This document shows positions 17,424 through 31,352 of a DNA stretch of 64,000 nt, piece by piece; positions within the stretch are counted from its first letter, which is position 1, and every line of letters begins with the position of its first letter. The notes under the pieces were generated by a model. It worked only from the letters and a program-made list of their open reading frames with translations. It ran no database searches and was not told the origin of the DNA. The DNA is taken from positions 186,001 to 250,000 of the forward strand of contig CAWFFB010000010.1 of assembly GCA_963814975.1 (NCBI GenBank), read 5' to 3'. A program made the translations under genes and the position numbers. Origin of the DNA: CAVUXJ01 sp963814975 (lineage in GTDB: Bacteria; Acidobacteriota; Vicinamibacteria; Vicinamibacterales; CAVVIG01).

Positions 17424-19420
17424 GTGTTACGATCCCGTCGACGTTCCCTCAGGAGTACCTCACTGCACACGGACGCCGCCGGTACTGCGCCTCCTGACGC
17501 CTTCGGTCCATTTCGCGTTCTCCACCAGATCGGCGCGGGCGCGCTCGGTCCGGTTTTCCGCGCGTACGATCCGGAGCAGGAGAAACTCGTCGCGGTCAAG
17601 TGGTTCCGTCTGGATCTGCCGCCGGAGCGAACGCATCGCCTGGTCGCCGAACTCGAGCAGCAGATCGCGTCCGATCTGACACACCCGGCAATCGCTGCGC
17701 CCCGGGCGGCCGGGATCGTCAACGCCGCGGCGTACCTCGCGCACGAGTTCGTCACTGCCGACTCGGTTGATATCGTCATGCGGGAGCAGGGGGCCGCTTC
17801 TCCTGCCGAAGCGGTGAGGATGGTGACACACCTCGCGGGCGCGCTCGATGCCGCAGCGGACCGGCAGGTCGTCCACGGGGCGCTGCACCCGCGCGATGTG
17901 CTCGTGTCGGCCGACGAGGTCAGGTTGACGGGGCTTGGGATCGCGCACGCGCTCGAGCAGGCAGGGGCGGCTGCTCCGATACGACGGCCGTACACCGCCC
18001 CCGAACGTTTAGCAGGAGCGACCTGGGATCGGCGGGCCGACGTGTTCAGCCTCGCCGTCATGGTCCACGAATGGCTGTGGGCGAAACGGGTCATCGGTCT
18101 CGGGAGACAGGCGGCACGCGCGCTGACGGCACTGCCCGGCGCCGATCTCGCCGCGCTGCAACAGCTCTTCGCGCGAGCGCTTGCCGACAAGCCGGACGAC
18201 CGGTTCAACACCGCGCTGCAGTTCTCGGCGGAGCTGACACAGGCGCTGGCAGCGACCTCCCGTCCCATGTCTCACGGCTCACGTCGCAGGGCGCTGACAG
18301 CCGCTCGCCTGCCCCTGGAGGGATCCGAGGAATCAGCCACACCTGCCGAAATCGTCATCGAGCCCGGCACCGCTGAGGGGAACCCGTCGGCGCAATTCGA
18401 CCTCGCTCAACCTGCGCCGAAGGGGCCCGCGAGTTCGGGCGATCTCGAGCTTCGACGTCCGGAAACCGCTGACGATCCCGCTCTGGCGATCGTGCCGGTG
18501 GCTGCCGGCCAGCCTCCGCATCGCGCGGAATCCGAATCCGCGTTCCATTTCACCGAATCCGCAGCGCCATTCGGGCAGGACGGCCGGGGCCTACCTCCGG
18601 CGGATCGCGGGCCGTTCGGACACGCCAACGGTGCGCTCGACGCCACGCGATCCGCGGTCTGGCCGCTCGGGCTCGCGCTGATACTCGGGGTCTCCTTCGG
18701 CTTTGCGGCCGGCTACGAGGTCGCGAGCTGGCAGCGCCGTCCGGGAACTGGACTCGAGGCCGTCGCACCGTCCGCAACGCAGGCCACCAGCGGGAGCTCG
18801 GTTCGCGAGTTTACGGAAAGCCCGGTTCCCGAATCGGCTGCGATAGCGACTCCGGGCACGCCACGTACAGACGTGCCGCTGACGCCGGACGCCGCGAACG
18901 CCGTCCCGCCGGGTGCCGGTGCACGAACGACGATGCCGGCACCGGGCGCAGCGGGCCGGCTTCTCATCCGCTCGACGCCTGCCGGCGCGCGGGTGGTGCT
19001 GAACGGACGGGACGTCGGCGAGACGCCGCTCACTGTACGGAACATCGCACGGGGTGCGCACACTGTTCGCATCGCCCGCGACGGATATGTCGCCGACCAG
19101 CGGCGTGTCGTCGTTTCGGCGGCGAACCCGGCGCAGTCGGTCACGGTTGCGCTCGTGCGCGCCCGTCGGGCCGGGGAGGCGAACCCAATCCCACCCAGGC
19201 CAGGGCAGTCGAAGGCCGCGCTCACCGTTGAGTCCCGGCCAGCTGGCGCGAGTGTGTTCCTGGACGGAAAGCCAATCGGCAGGACTCCGCTCCAGGTGGG
19301 CGAGGTCCCCGGGGGGATCACGACCTGCGGCTGGAGCTCGACGGTTACCGGCGCTGGTCTTCAACGGTCCGCGTTGTGCCGGGGGAGCGTCGTCGCGTTG
19401 CCGCGTCGCTGGAACGATGA
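17424..19420 (+). CDS. Kinase-like protein with PEGA domains, probable pseudokinase, one frameshift
   Basis: A kinase fold (about residues 25-290), a linker, one membrane helix (VWPLGLALILGVSFGFAAGY) and two C-terminal PEGA domains (LIRSTPAGARVVLNGRDVGE; TVESRPAGASVFLDGKPIGR). The ATP lysine is present (VAVKWF). However, the HRD motif reads HGALHPRDV and DFG reads GLG, so catalysis is doubtful. Near 19312 one G is missing from a G run. Restoring it completes the second PEGA domain and ends the gene at 19420. The start is uncertain: GTG 17424, or a CTG at 17463 with an AGGAG seven bases upstream. It is divergent from bshC. Confidence 0.8.
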
Positions 19421-19760
19421 CATGGGAGTGATCGCAGGAGTCCTTCGCGTCGCGGACGCTTCCGCCTTTGCCGACGCTGGCGCATCGCCGCAGCCTTGTG
19501 CGCCTTCAAGCGAAGCACCAGGGCGGGATCTCGACGAACCTTGGCGAGCGGAGTCGGGACGGAGGGCGGGCGGCAACTCTTGGCGGATCCCGGGGAGAAA
19601 CACGGCGAGCGGAGGCGTGGAGCCGGAACTCGGGGAGCGTATGCTGCGATTACGCGTCAGCGCGGGCGCTATGCTGAGGGCTCTTGGTGCAACCTGATGG
19701 CGGACCCGCGGGTGCGCACGACCGGTCGCGATGGCTGTCACTGCGGTTCACGTGAGATTC
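19421..19760. other. Spacer upstream of carA, no gene recognised
   Basis: About 340 bp. The open frames here only continue the frameshifted kinase-like gene or run antisense. A TATGCT word near 19671 could be a carA promoter -10, but nothing confirms it. Confidence 0.4.
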
Positions 19761-20888
19761 ATGCACGCCATACTTGCTCTTGAAGACGGCACCTTCTACC
19801 GCGGCGCCGCCGCGGGCGCTGACGGAGAGGCGCGCGGAGAGGTCGTGTTCAACACGAGCATGACCGGATATCAGGAGGTGCTGACCGATCCGTCCTACGC
19901 CGGGCAGATCGTCACGATGACATGTGCGGAGATCGGCAATTACGGCGTGTCGCCGAACGACGTCGAATCCCGCAAACCGCAGATTGCCGGCTTCATCATT
20001 CGCGACGAATCGCCGGTGGCGAGCAACTGGCGTGCCGAAGGGACGCTGCGCGACTATCTCATCGCGCACGATATCGTCGCCATCTCCGACATCGACACGC
20101 GCGCGTTGACCCGCCTGCTGCGTTCCTCTGGTGTGATGCGCGGCGTCGTCGCCACAGGGGATGCGCTCGACGTGAACGCGCTCGTCGAGCGGGCGCGGTC
20201 GATACCCCGGATGGAGGGGTCCGATCTCGTGCGAACCGTGACAACGGACAGGATCTTCGACTGGCCCGCGGAAGACCCCGGCGAGTTCGGCATCCCGACG
20301 GAACACCTCGCGAAGCGGCGCCTGAAGATTGCCGCGTACGACTTCGGGATGAAATGGAACATCATGCGCCGGCTGAGCGCGCATGGCTGCGACGTGCGGG
20401 TGTATCCGGCCGGGACCGCCGCCGCGGAACTGCTGGCGAACGGTCCTGACGGCGTGTTTCTCAGCAACGGCCCCGGCGATCCGGCGCCGCTGACCTACGC
20501 GATCGACAACGCCAGGACGCTGGTGCAGTCGGACGTGCCGGTGTTCGGCATCTGTTTGGGGCACCAGATTCTCGGCCTCGCGATGGGCGGGTCGACCTAC
20601 AAGTTGAAGTTCGGCCATCGCGGCGCGAATCACCCGGTCAAGCAGCTCGCGAGCGGCAAGATCGAGATCACGTCGCAGAACCACGGGTTCGCGGTCGATC
20701 CGGCGTCGCTGCCCGAGGACGTCGAGGTCACGCACAAGAACCTGTACGACGGAACGGTGGAAGGCCTGCGCCACAAGACGCAGCCGGTGTTCTCCGTCCA
20801 GTATCATCCGGAGGCCTCACCGGGTCCCCACGACGCCGATTACCTGTTCTCCGATTTCATCAAGCTGATTGAAGAGAAAAACGCTTGA
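19761..20888 (+). CDS. carA: Carbamoyl-phosphate synthase small subunit
   Basis: The glutaminase subunit, which supplies ammonia to CarB for pyrimidine and arginine synthesis. The protein of about 375 residues has the N-terminal domain (FNTSMTGYQEVLTDPSYAGQ) and a class I amidotransferase domain with the catalytic cysteine in PVFGICLGHQILGLAMGG and the His-Glu pair in VQYHPEASPGP. I chose ATG 19761 (MHAILALEDGTFYRG); the frame is open to 19731. carB follows after 27 bp, so they form one operon. Confidence 0.96.
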   Translation: MHAILALEDGTFYRGAAAGADGEARGEVVFNTSMTGYQEVLTDPSYAGQIVTMTCAEIGNYGVSPNDVESRKPQIAGFIIRDESPVASNWRAEGTLRDYLIAHDIVAISDIDTRALTRLLRSSGVMRGVVATGDALDVNALVERARSIPRMEGSDLVRTVTTDRIFDWPAEDPGEFGIPTEHLAKRRLKIAAYDFGMKWNIMRRLSAHGCDVRVYPAGTAAAELLANGPDGVFLSNGPGDPAPLTYAIDNARTLVQSDVPVFGICLGHQILGLAMGGSTYKLKFGHRGANHPVKQLASGKIEITSQNHGFAVDPASLPEDVEVTHKNLYDGTVEGLRHKTQPVFSVQYHPEASPGPHDADYLFSDFIKLIEEKNA

Positions 20889-20915
20889 GTCGCCAATTCG
20901 CCCGCTCTAACTAGG

Positions 20916-24189
<3,274 letters not shown>

Positions 24190-24294
24190 ATCTGCACCCC
24201 CGAAGACACTGAAGAGCACGAAGCTGGTTACCAGCCGGACACCGCTGGACCCCGACCGATCCACGAAACCACGAACGCCCGCCTTCGTGTCCAG
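24190..24294. repeat. carB-comEC spacer with 'cacgaag' words
   Basis: The spacer between converging genes holds gaagacactgaagagcacgaag and ccacgaaaccacgaacg type words. They belong to the same family as the spacers near 13260 and 34158. Confidence 0.45.
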
Positions 24295-26935
24295 TCATTC
24301 TCTGTTTGAGAATGTTTCGTGCTTGCCTGTCCCGCCCTTCCCGCCGCCGTGGCGGAAGAGTTTCCGGAGAAACGTCCTCCGTCCCGTGAATGTCTGGATA
24401 TCCACGACGTAGCCGTCGGTGCTCATGCTGACGGCCCCGTCCCGATCGGTACGGAATACGTCGGCCCCGATTCGCCGGTACCGGTCGATCACCTCGGGCG
24501 CGGGATGCCCGAACGTGTTGCTCCGGCCGACGCTGACGACAGCCGCCTGCGGCGATAGCGCGCGAACGAACTCGAGGCTGCTGGAGGTAAGGCTCCCGTG
24601 ATGGGGCACCTTCATGATCCGGAGCGGCGAGGGTGAAAAACTCGGTGTGATCAGCCGCTCGGCTTCGGCGCCGATGTCGCCCGTCAGGACGATCGATACG
24701 TCGCGCCAGATGATCTCGAGCACGATCGAGTCGTCGTTGCGGACGTCCTGACGCTGCCAGTCGGCGAGATCCGGATGCCGCACCAGCACCTGCACGCCAT
24801 CGATGGTGACGAGGTCGTTCGTTCGAACATTCGTCCATGCGGCGCCGACTCGGCCCGCGGTGCGCTGCAGGGCACCAAGGGTCTCGAGCGGCGGAACCGG
24901 AATCCCTTCCCACACGTCGGCCGGCCTGAATTCAATCAGGATCGCGTTCGCGCCACCGATGTGATCGATGTCGCCGTGCGTCAGCGACGATCGAATCGAG
25001 CCTGCGGATGCCGTCGCGCCTGAGCACGGGCGCGACAATCCGATCGCCGATATCGAACGGCGACGCGCCGGGCAGGCCGCCCGCATCGACGAGCAGCGTC
25101 GAGCCGTTGGGAAACCGCACCAGCGCAGCATCGCCCTGCCCGACATCGATGAAGGTGACGTGCAGGCGGCCGTCGCCCGCCGATGCATGGGCGATCCAGG
25201 GCTTCGCGACCATCGAAAGCAACGACAGGACGGCGGCGCATGCGGCGCCCCGGCGTACGCACCGGAGCATCTGGCTCTCCCGGCTGCCGAGAGTCTGGAC
25301 TGCGAGACGCCAGAGGCCCCATGCGGTGACCAACGCGCAGTAATACATCATGATCTCGATCCAGGCCGGCGGGGGAACCCGCCACGTCAGCATCGGGATC
25401 ACCTCGACCAGGCTGGCGGAGCGCACGAGTCCTTCCGCGCCCACGTGGGCTATCCAGCCGAGGGCGGAGGCGAGCAGTGGCGAGCCCATAAACGCGGGCA
25501 CCACGGCCATTCCGGCAATCTGGGCGACAGCCATCAATGGAATCGCGGCGAAGTTGAGCACCAGACCGGCGACGGTGATTCGCGAGAAGAAGAACGCGCC
25601 GATCGGCAGGAGTGTCGCCTCCGCCGCAACCGTGGCGGCCAACATCGCGGCAAGCGGCGCGATGAGACGCGGAAAGGCACGCGACTGTGCGAGCGGTACG
25701 ACGAGGACAATCGCGGCAGTGGCCGCGAACGTGAGGAGAAAGCCCGGATCCGTGACTGCCAGCGGCTGCGTCGCGACGAGCAGCCCGGCAACGAGCGCCA
25801 GCCGGTTGACCGGCGGACCGCGCAGGTCGAGTGCCCGCGCGGCGAAGTAGACGATGGCCATCAGCGTCGCACGGTTGACCGAGGCGCTGCCGCCAACGAC
25901 GGAGCCGTACGCCATGAGCCCCGCGATGGCCGTCAGCATGGCCGCGCGGCCAAGCAGCCCCGCGACGCGGAACCCGACGAGCGTGAGCCCGGCGAGAATG
26001 GCGATGTTGCCCCCGGAAATTGCGATGACGTGATAGGTCCCCGCTTCCTGCAGGCGCCGTTCGAGGCCTTCGTCGAGACCGGCGCGATCGCCGATGACGA
26101 TCGCCGTGACAATCGCGGCCGATCGAGCGCTCCAACGGCCGACGGCCGAGGCGATGGCGCCCCGCACGAATGCGCGCACGCCCGCGGCTGCCTCCGATAA
26201 GCGGCCGCCGTTCGCGACGACTTCGACGAGCACGCCGCTTTTCACCGATCCAACGAGCGTCGTCCCGCGGCGCGCCAGCGCGCGCTCTTCATCTGCGACA
26301 CCCGGATTCAGATAACGAGACGGACGACGAAGCTCCGCCGGCACGCGGATGGTGCGGCCCGCGCGCCATCTGTCGATGCGCTCGGCCGCAAGCGTACCGG
26401 TGACGCTGAGCAGGACGCCGCCGCGGGCAGGACGATCGGCCCCGGACTCGATCGAAGCGGGCGATTCACGGCTCGCGGTCGCGGCAGCTCGAGAGGTCTC
26501 GAGACGGCGCGTCCGGGGGACGGTTACGGAGTGAACGTCGAGGCTGAGGGCCACCCCGTTGGGACGAGCCGAGGCGTCCGCACGCAGCACCCCTGTCACG
26601 ACCGCAAAAACGCTGTCGTCTTCCGGCAGCACCCGACCGAGACCTTCCGCTTCCCGGCGTCTCTCGCCAGCCAGCTGGTCGAAGAGCAGACGGAGGGGCG
26701 GTCGCCACGCCCTGTGCCACGCGTCGGCGGCAAGCAGAGCGCCGCCGGCGAAGAACGTGAGGGCGACTGCGGCCACGATCGACCATTGGCCTGACGCCTT
26801 CCAGCTCCACACGGTCCAGGCCAGCGCAGCGGCGACCGCCACAGGGCCGACGATCGAGGTGACTTCCGGAACAAGAACACCAGCCGCTGATCCTGCGAGG
26901 AGACCGCCGGCGGGGATGATCGCCACCGCGCGCAT
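24295..26935 (-). CDS. comEC: ComEC/Rec2-type DNA uptake channel, one frameshift
   Basis: An inner-membrane protein that moves single-stranded DNA into the cytoplasm during natural transformation. N-terminal membrane helices and an OB-fold region come first. The competence domain follows (TYHVIAISGGNIAILAGLTL, ASVNRATLMAIVYFAARALD). A C-terminal metallo-beta-lactamase domain comes last (VTFIDVGQGDAALVRFPNG). Near 24995 the frame shifts. It resumes as THGDIDHIGGANA, the metal motif, and KVPHHGSLTSSS. Reconstructed length is about 880 residues. With the pilT gene it suggests competence, but no comEA or dprA is present here. Confidence 0.9.
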
Positions 26936-27253
26936 GCATGAGCGCCCTGCAATTCACGGGGCGATCGGTCGACCACGTGTCCGCTACGAAAACACGAAGA
27001 AGCGAACCTACGCAAATGGCTGAGACGATAGAGCTATCGGCGCATATGTGTTCCTCGTAGACCGTCGTGATCTGGCAACGCGATCGGGGGCGCGGCAGAA
27101 ACTGGGCAGCTGCGATGTGCTTGCTCCAGCAATTTCTGCCGCTTCGTGCTCGTGAGCGGTTGGCGTTCGATAGGATGCCCTCTGTGTCCGTGGTTGCGAT
27201 CTCGTCTTTGGATAGGTCCTGTATCGCGGGTCTTCTGATTTCGCAGCCATGTA
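26936..27253. other. Spacer between comEC and mazG, no gene recognised
   Basis: About 318 bp. It contains gctacgaaaacacgaagaagcg near 26980 and a ccaaagacgagatcgcaaccacggacacagag type word (minus strand) near 27180-27220. Both resemble the dispersed cacgaag family. No protein or RNA gene is recognisable. Confidence 0.45.
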
Positions 27254-28111
27254 TTACGGCTGCTTCGTGTCGTCGCGACGGTCCTTTGGTGGCAGCGCCT
27301 TCACCGTCTGCCACCGCTCCTCGAGCTCTTCGAGCGACATGTCCTGCATCCGCTGTCCCGATTCGACGATCCCCTGTTCCATCGTATCGAAGCGGCGCGT
27401 GAACTTCTCGTTCGCCTTGCGCAGCGCCGCTTCCGGTTCGATGCCCAGTTTTCGCGAAAGGTTGGCGATGGCAAACAGCAGATCGCCCATCTCCTCCTCG
27501 GCGCGCGCCGGATCCGGCCGGTCACCCGACGCTGCCACCTCGGCCAGTTCCTCCACTTCCTCCCGGATCTTGGCGACAACGTCGCCCGGACGGGCCCAGT
27601 CGAACCCGACCCCGGCGGCGCGCTTGGCGAGTTTGTAGGCACGGAGCAGTGCAGGCAGGCTCCTGGGCAGTCCGCCAAGCGTCGCGTTCGTCTCGCCGGC
27701 GGCCAGCCGCTCCTTTGCCTTCTGCGTGTCCCACCGCGAGAGCGCCGCATCCGCCGACGGCGCCCGTTCCTTCGATTCGGCGTCGTGCAGCTGGCCGTCC
27801 TCGCGGAAAACATGCGGGTGGCGCCGCACCAGCTTGTCGGCGACGGCGCGGAGCGCGTCCTCGACGCGGAAGGCACCGAGTTCGGCGGCGACCTGCGCCA
27901 GCAGCACTCCTTCGAAGATGTGGTCCCCGATCTCCTCGCGCAAGGCGGCGAGGTCGCCTCGCTCGATGGCGTCGATCACTTCGTGCGCTTCTTCGAGCAC
28001 GAACTGGGTCAGCGACTCGAGCGTCTGCGCTCGGTCCCACGGGCAGCCCTCGGGACTCCGCAGCGTCGCGACGACTTCGACAAGGCGATCGAACTCAGAG
28101 AACGTGGGCAT
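27254..28111 (-). CDS. mazG: Nucleoside triphosphate pyrophosphohydrolase MazG
   Basis: MazG hydrolyses NTPs to NMP and pyrophosphate, cleaning the pool and tempering stringent responses. The 285-residue protein has two MazG domains. The first holds SPEGCPWDRAQTLESL and EEAHEVIDAIERGD..EEIGDH. The second holds VGFDWARPGDVVAKIREEVE and EEEMGDLLFAIANLSR. The Glu and Asp residues that bind magnesium are present in both. I chose ATG 28111 (MPTFSEFDRLVEVV), because the open frame upstream is spacer. Confidence 0.93.
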   Translation of the reverse strand: MPTFSEFDRLVEVVATLRSPEGCPWDRAQTLESLTQFVLEEAHEVIDAIERGDLAALREEIGDHIFEGVLLAQVAAELGAFRVEDALRAVADKLVRRHPHVFREDGQLHDAESKERAPSADAALSRWDTQKAKERLAAGETNATLGGLPRSLPALLRAYKLAKRAAGVGFDWARPGDVVAKIREEVEELAEVAASGDRPDPARAEEEMGDLLFAIANLSRKLGIEPEAALRKANEKFTRRFDTMEQGIVESGQRMQDMSLEELEERWQTVKALPPKDRRDDTKQP

Positions 28112-28249
28112 TGGATTATTGAGTAATCTGGTAATCTGGTTGTCGGCTTCTCGGGTCAGGGGATCGAACCGATCCGCCCACGAGACTATCAAATTCCGAT
28201 CGCCGATCGCCCAACAACTCGATCGTCCATTTCCCGCGAACCGAGTCCG

Positions 28250-28522
28250 ATGTCCGAGCCTCTGACCTTCACGGTGTTCGTACTGTCGTTGGCGAGCACT
28301 GCCGCGATCCATTTCGGTGATCGGCCGGACCCTTCCGGTGCCAAGGGCGAACCGAATCTCGAGGGTGCGGCGCAGATGATCGAGATTCTCTCCCTACTCG
28401 ACCAGAAGACTCGGGGCAATCTGACCGCGGAAGAGCGTCAGGTGCTCGAGCAGGTGCTCTACGAGCTGCGGTTGCGCTTCGTCGAGGTCTCGGGCGGCGG
28501 CAAGCGGATGATCGAGCCGTAA
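28250..28522 (+). CDS. DUF1844 family protein
   Basis: A 90-residue protein that starts MSEPLTFTVFVLSLASTAAI, followed by HFGD and a helical stretch (AQMIEILSLLDQKTRGNLTA). This is the layout of DUF1844 proteins, common in acidobacteria and deltaproteobacteria. The function is unknown. The N-terminal hydrophobic segment may associate with the membrane. It converges with the DoxX gene. Confidence 0.8.
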   Translation: MSEPLTFTVFVLSLASTAAIHFGDRPDPSGAKGEPNLEGAAQMIEILSLLDQKTRGNLTAEERQVLEQVLYELRLRFVEVSGGGKRMIEP

Positions 28523-28529
28523 AGGGCGA

Positions 28530-29021
28530 TCAACTCGAGGCCTTCGCCGACTTCGAACGCTCGTTGCGCCAGGCATCGAGCGAGAAGCCATTTCGGGAAC
28601 GAAGGCTCAGGAGAATGAAGTAAGCGATGCTGTAGAAGAGCTGCAGCCCCGCGTTCTGAAAATCCTGCCGGAGCGTCGTTCCGAAGGTCAGGACGGCCAT
28701 CAGCAGCCCACCAGCGATCAACGCGAAGCGGGTGGCGAGACCGGTGAGCACGAGCAGCCCGATGGTCGTTTCGGCCCAGGGCAGGGTATGGGCGAACGCT
28801 TCGACCAGGGTGCGCGGCAGCAGCGTGCCCTGAAACTGTGAGCCGAGCACTTCGGCGAAGCCCCCAGTACCGTTCATCACCCGCGTGATGCCATGGAGCG
28901 CGATGTTGATGCCCAGAGTGAGCCTCAGGATCGCGTACGCGACGCGAGCATCCGATGCTGTGGCCGTCTCGGCAGCGGACGCAGCGGCACCCGCGAGGTG
29001 AAGGTCGGCTGATCGCGTCAT
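28530..29021 (-). CDS. DoxX family membrane protein
   Basis: 163 residues with four predicted membrane segments. Typical sequence includes LRLTLGINIALHGITRVMNG and LPWAETTIGLLVLTGLATR. DoxX-type proteins are linked to thiosulfate oxidation or redox stress in some bacteria, but most are uncharacterised. I chose ATG 29021 (MTRSADLHLAG). The Ser/Ala-rich N-terminus is variable. Confidence 0.82.
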   Translation of the reverse strand: MTRSADLHLAGAAASAAETATASDARVAYAILRLTLGINIALHGITRVMNGTGGFAEVLGSQFQGTLLPRTLVEAFAHTLPWAETTIGLLVLTGLATRFALIAGGLLMAVLTFGTTLRQDFQNAGLQLFYSIAYFILLSLRSRNGFSLDAWRNERSKSAKASS

Positions 29022-29108
29022 GATCGTTCCACCGGGGAACGCGATCATGCCACACTGAGGGCGGCGCCGCCAGTGACTCCGCACCAAGTACCATGAGAAG
29101 GCCGACAG

Positions 29109-29909
29109 GTGAGCTTGAAGATCACGCTTCTCGGTACCGGAACCTCGCACGGTGTACCGATGATCGGCTGCGCCTGTGCCGTGTGCACCTCCACTGATCC
29201 GCGGGATCGCCGCACGCGCCCATCGATTCTGATTGAGCGCGCCGGTGATCGAGGGCGAATCGCCATCCTTGTCGACACGTCCACCGATTTGCGCTCACAG
29301 GCGCTCGCGTACGGCGTGACGCGTGTCGACGCGATCCTCTTCACGCACAGCCACGCAGACCACATTTTTGGACTCGACGAGGTCCGCCGCTTCACTGCGG
29401 TTCTGGGCGCGCCGATCCCGTGCTTCGCCGACGAGCGCACGCTGGCCGACCTGCGGCGGATCTTCGCGTACATCTTCGCGCCGCCGTCGGAAGGCGGCGG
29501 TGTTCCGAGGCTCACGCTCTTCCGCATCGGCGGCCCGTTCCTGCTCGACGGCCTCGGGATCACCCCGGTGCCGCTCATGCACGGTCACAAGCCGGTTCTC
29601 GGTTTCCGCGTCGGGTCGTTCGCCTATCTGACCGATTGCAGCCGCATCCCCGACGAGTCGTGGCCGCTGCTCATCGGCGTCCGCACGCTCGTGGTCGACG
29701 CCTTGCGTAATCGGCCGCACCCGACACATTTCTCCGTCGACGAGGCGCTTCAGGTGGTTGCGCGGCTCGCGCCCGAGCGCGCGTACTTCACGCATATCTG
29801 CCACGATCTTCCGCACGCAGCCACCTGCGCGCGCCTGCCTCCCGGGGTCGAGTTGGCCTATGATGGGCTGGTTCTCGACATCGGTGATGATGACGGAGAA
29901 GTCCGCTGA
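29109..29909 (+). CDS. MBL-fold hydrolase, PhnP/cyclic phosphodiesterase type
   Basis: A metallo-beta-lactamase-fold protein of 266 residues. It starts with LGTGTSHGVPMIGCACAVC, as in PhnP-like phosphodiesterases and lipoate/octanoyl-type hydrolases. The metal motif is LFTHSHADHIFGLDE. Further ligands lie in PLMHGHKPVLGFR, YLTDCSRIP and YFTHICHDLPH. The two CxC cysteines near the N-terminus may bind zinc. The GTG start is at 29109. Without a phn cluster, a phosphonate role is unlikely; the substrate is unknown. Confidence 0.85.
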   Translation: MSLKITLLGTGTSHGVPMIGCACAVCTSTDPRDRRTRPSILIERAGDRGRIAILVDTSTDLRSQALAYGVTRVDAILFTHSHADHIFGLDEVRRFTAVLGAPIPCFADERTLADLRRIFAYIFAPPSEGGGVPRLTLFRIGGPFLLDGLGITPVPLMHGHKPVLGFRVGSFAYLTDCSRIPDESWPLLIGVRTLVVDALRNRPHPTHFSVDEALQVVARLAPERAYFTHICHDLPHAATCARLPPGVELAYDGLVLDIGDDDGEVR

Positions 29910-30105
29910 GACCGAGAATGCGTCCTGCGTTTTCTGCGGGCCTCCCGTCTCCGCTCGGCGTTGTTGTTCGCGAAATTCGGGGAAGCTCGCCGAAGCGCTT
30001 CGGCGCGATGGGGGCTGCGTGATTGTGTTGTGGACGTCCTTGGTGGGTCTTGTCTTCGCGGTGAAAATGTGAGTTCACTGCGCTCCCGGCGGTGATCGTC
30101 GTTCT

Positions 30106-31044
30106 ATGGACGTCATCCACTTCCCCGACGATCAGCGTCCCGCGCGCTGGAACCAGCCGGTGCTTGCCCTCGGTAATTTCGACGGCGTGCATCGCGGCCA
30201 CCGCAAGATCCTCGATCGCGTTCGCCGTGTCGCAGGCGAACGCGGCGCCACCTCGGTCGTGATGACCTTCGATCCGCACCCGCCGCGGGTCGTCCGCCCC
30301 GACAAGGCGCCGCCGCTGCTCATGACGACGGCGCAGCGGCTCGAGGCGATCGCCGCCGCGGGCCTGCAGGGGGCCGCCATCGTGCGCTTCACGGCCGACA
30401 TGTCGCGGTGGGAGCCCGAAAGGTTCGTGCAGACGGTCCTCGTCGACTGGCTCCGCGTGGCGGACGTGTGGGTGGGCGCCAACTTCCTGTTCGGGCACGA
30501 TCGCGCCGGCAACTTCTCGTTGCTGCGCGTGCTCGGCGGCCGCTACGGTTTCAAGGCGGAGAAGATCGACCCGGTCCGCTACAAGGATTTCGTCGTGAGC
30601 AGCACGCGCATCCGCCGGCTGATCGGCGAGGGACGCGTGGACGAAGCCGGCGCCCTCCTCGGCCATCAGTACTACATCGACGGCACCGTCGTCGAGGGCG
30701 ATCGGCGAGGCAGGACGATCGGCTTTCCGACCGCGAATCTCCAGACCGAGAACGAGCTGCTGCCGCCCCACGGCGTGTACGCGACGACGGTGACGATTGA
30801 CGGTGTGGTGCGGCCGTCGGCGACCAACATCGGCGCCAGGCCGACGGTCGATTCGTCGGGCCGCACCTCGATTGAGACCCACGTCTTCGACTTCGATCGC
30901 GACATCTACGGACAGACGATCCGCCTCGGGTTCGTGCTGCGGCTTCGCGACGAGCGCGCGTTCGAGTCCCTCGATGCGCTGAAGACCCAGATTGGCATCG
31001 ACTGCGGCCGGGCCCGGGTGCTCTTCGATCGCCTTTCGCTGTAA
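30106..31044 (+). CDS. ribF: Bifunctional riboflavin kinase/FAD synthetase
   Basis: It converts riboflavin to FMN and FMN to FAD. The N-terminal adenylyltransferase domain has ALGNFDGVHRGHRKIL, VMTFDPHPP and the SSTRIRRLI motif. The C-terminal flavokinase domain has GRTIGFPTANLQ and ATNIGARPTVD. The length of 312 residues is normal. The start is ATG at 30106. Three further rightward genes follow closely. Confidence 0.96.
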   Translation: MDVIHFPDDQRPARWNQPVLALGNFDGVHRGHRKILDRVRRVAGERGATSVVMTFDPHPPRVVRPDKAPPLLMTTAQRLEAIAAAGLQGAAIVRFTADMSRWEPERFVQTVLVDWLRVADVWVGANFLFGHDRAGNFSLLRVLGGRYGFKAEKIDPVRYKDFVVSSTRIRRLIGEGRVDEAGALLGHQYYIDGTVVEGDRRGRTIGFPTANLQTENELLPPHGVYATTVTIDGVVRPSATNIGARPTVDSSGRTSIETHVFDFDRDIYGQTIRLGFVLRLRDERAFESLDALKTQIGIDCGRARVLFDRLSL

Positions 31045-31055
31045 GATCGCGCGAC

Positions 31056-31337
31056 GTGGCCGCCCACGAGTTCCTGTTTGAAATCGAGCTCTCCGGCCCG
31101 GTTCCGTCCAGAGACCTGTTGAGCGACCTCGCCTGCCAGGCGTTCGCGCAGGCGGGCTGTTCGAACGCCGACCTGCCGGCGATCGTGGACGCGCTGCAAT
31201 CGGCTATCGCCGGCTGTGCGTCGGCCGGGGAAGTCGTCTGCGGACTGCGGTTTCGCGCGCACGCCGGCGAGCTTGAAATAGACGTGACCTCGAGCGGCGG
31301 CGGCCGGATCTGGCACGCCTCCCGGCGGACGGCCTGA
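31056..31337 (+). CDS. Small protein of unknown function
   Basis: 93 residues with a GTG start 12 bp after ribF, ending just before cysS. The sequence (FLFEIELSGPVPSRDLLSDL, then GLRFRAHAGELEIDVTSSGG) suggests an alpha/beta fold. It vaguely resembles small ATPase-like anti-sigma or GHKL fragments, but no nucleotide-binding box is present. It looks real from its tight placement and codon use. Confidence 0.6.
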   Translation: MAAHEFLFEIELSGPVPSRDLLSDLACQAFAQAGCSNADLPAIVDALQSAIAGCASAGEVVCGLRFRAHAGELEIDVTSSGGGRIWHASRRTA

Positions 31338-31352
31338 TTCGAATCATGGACC

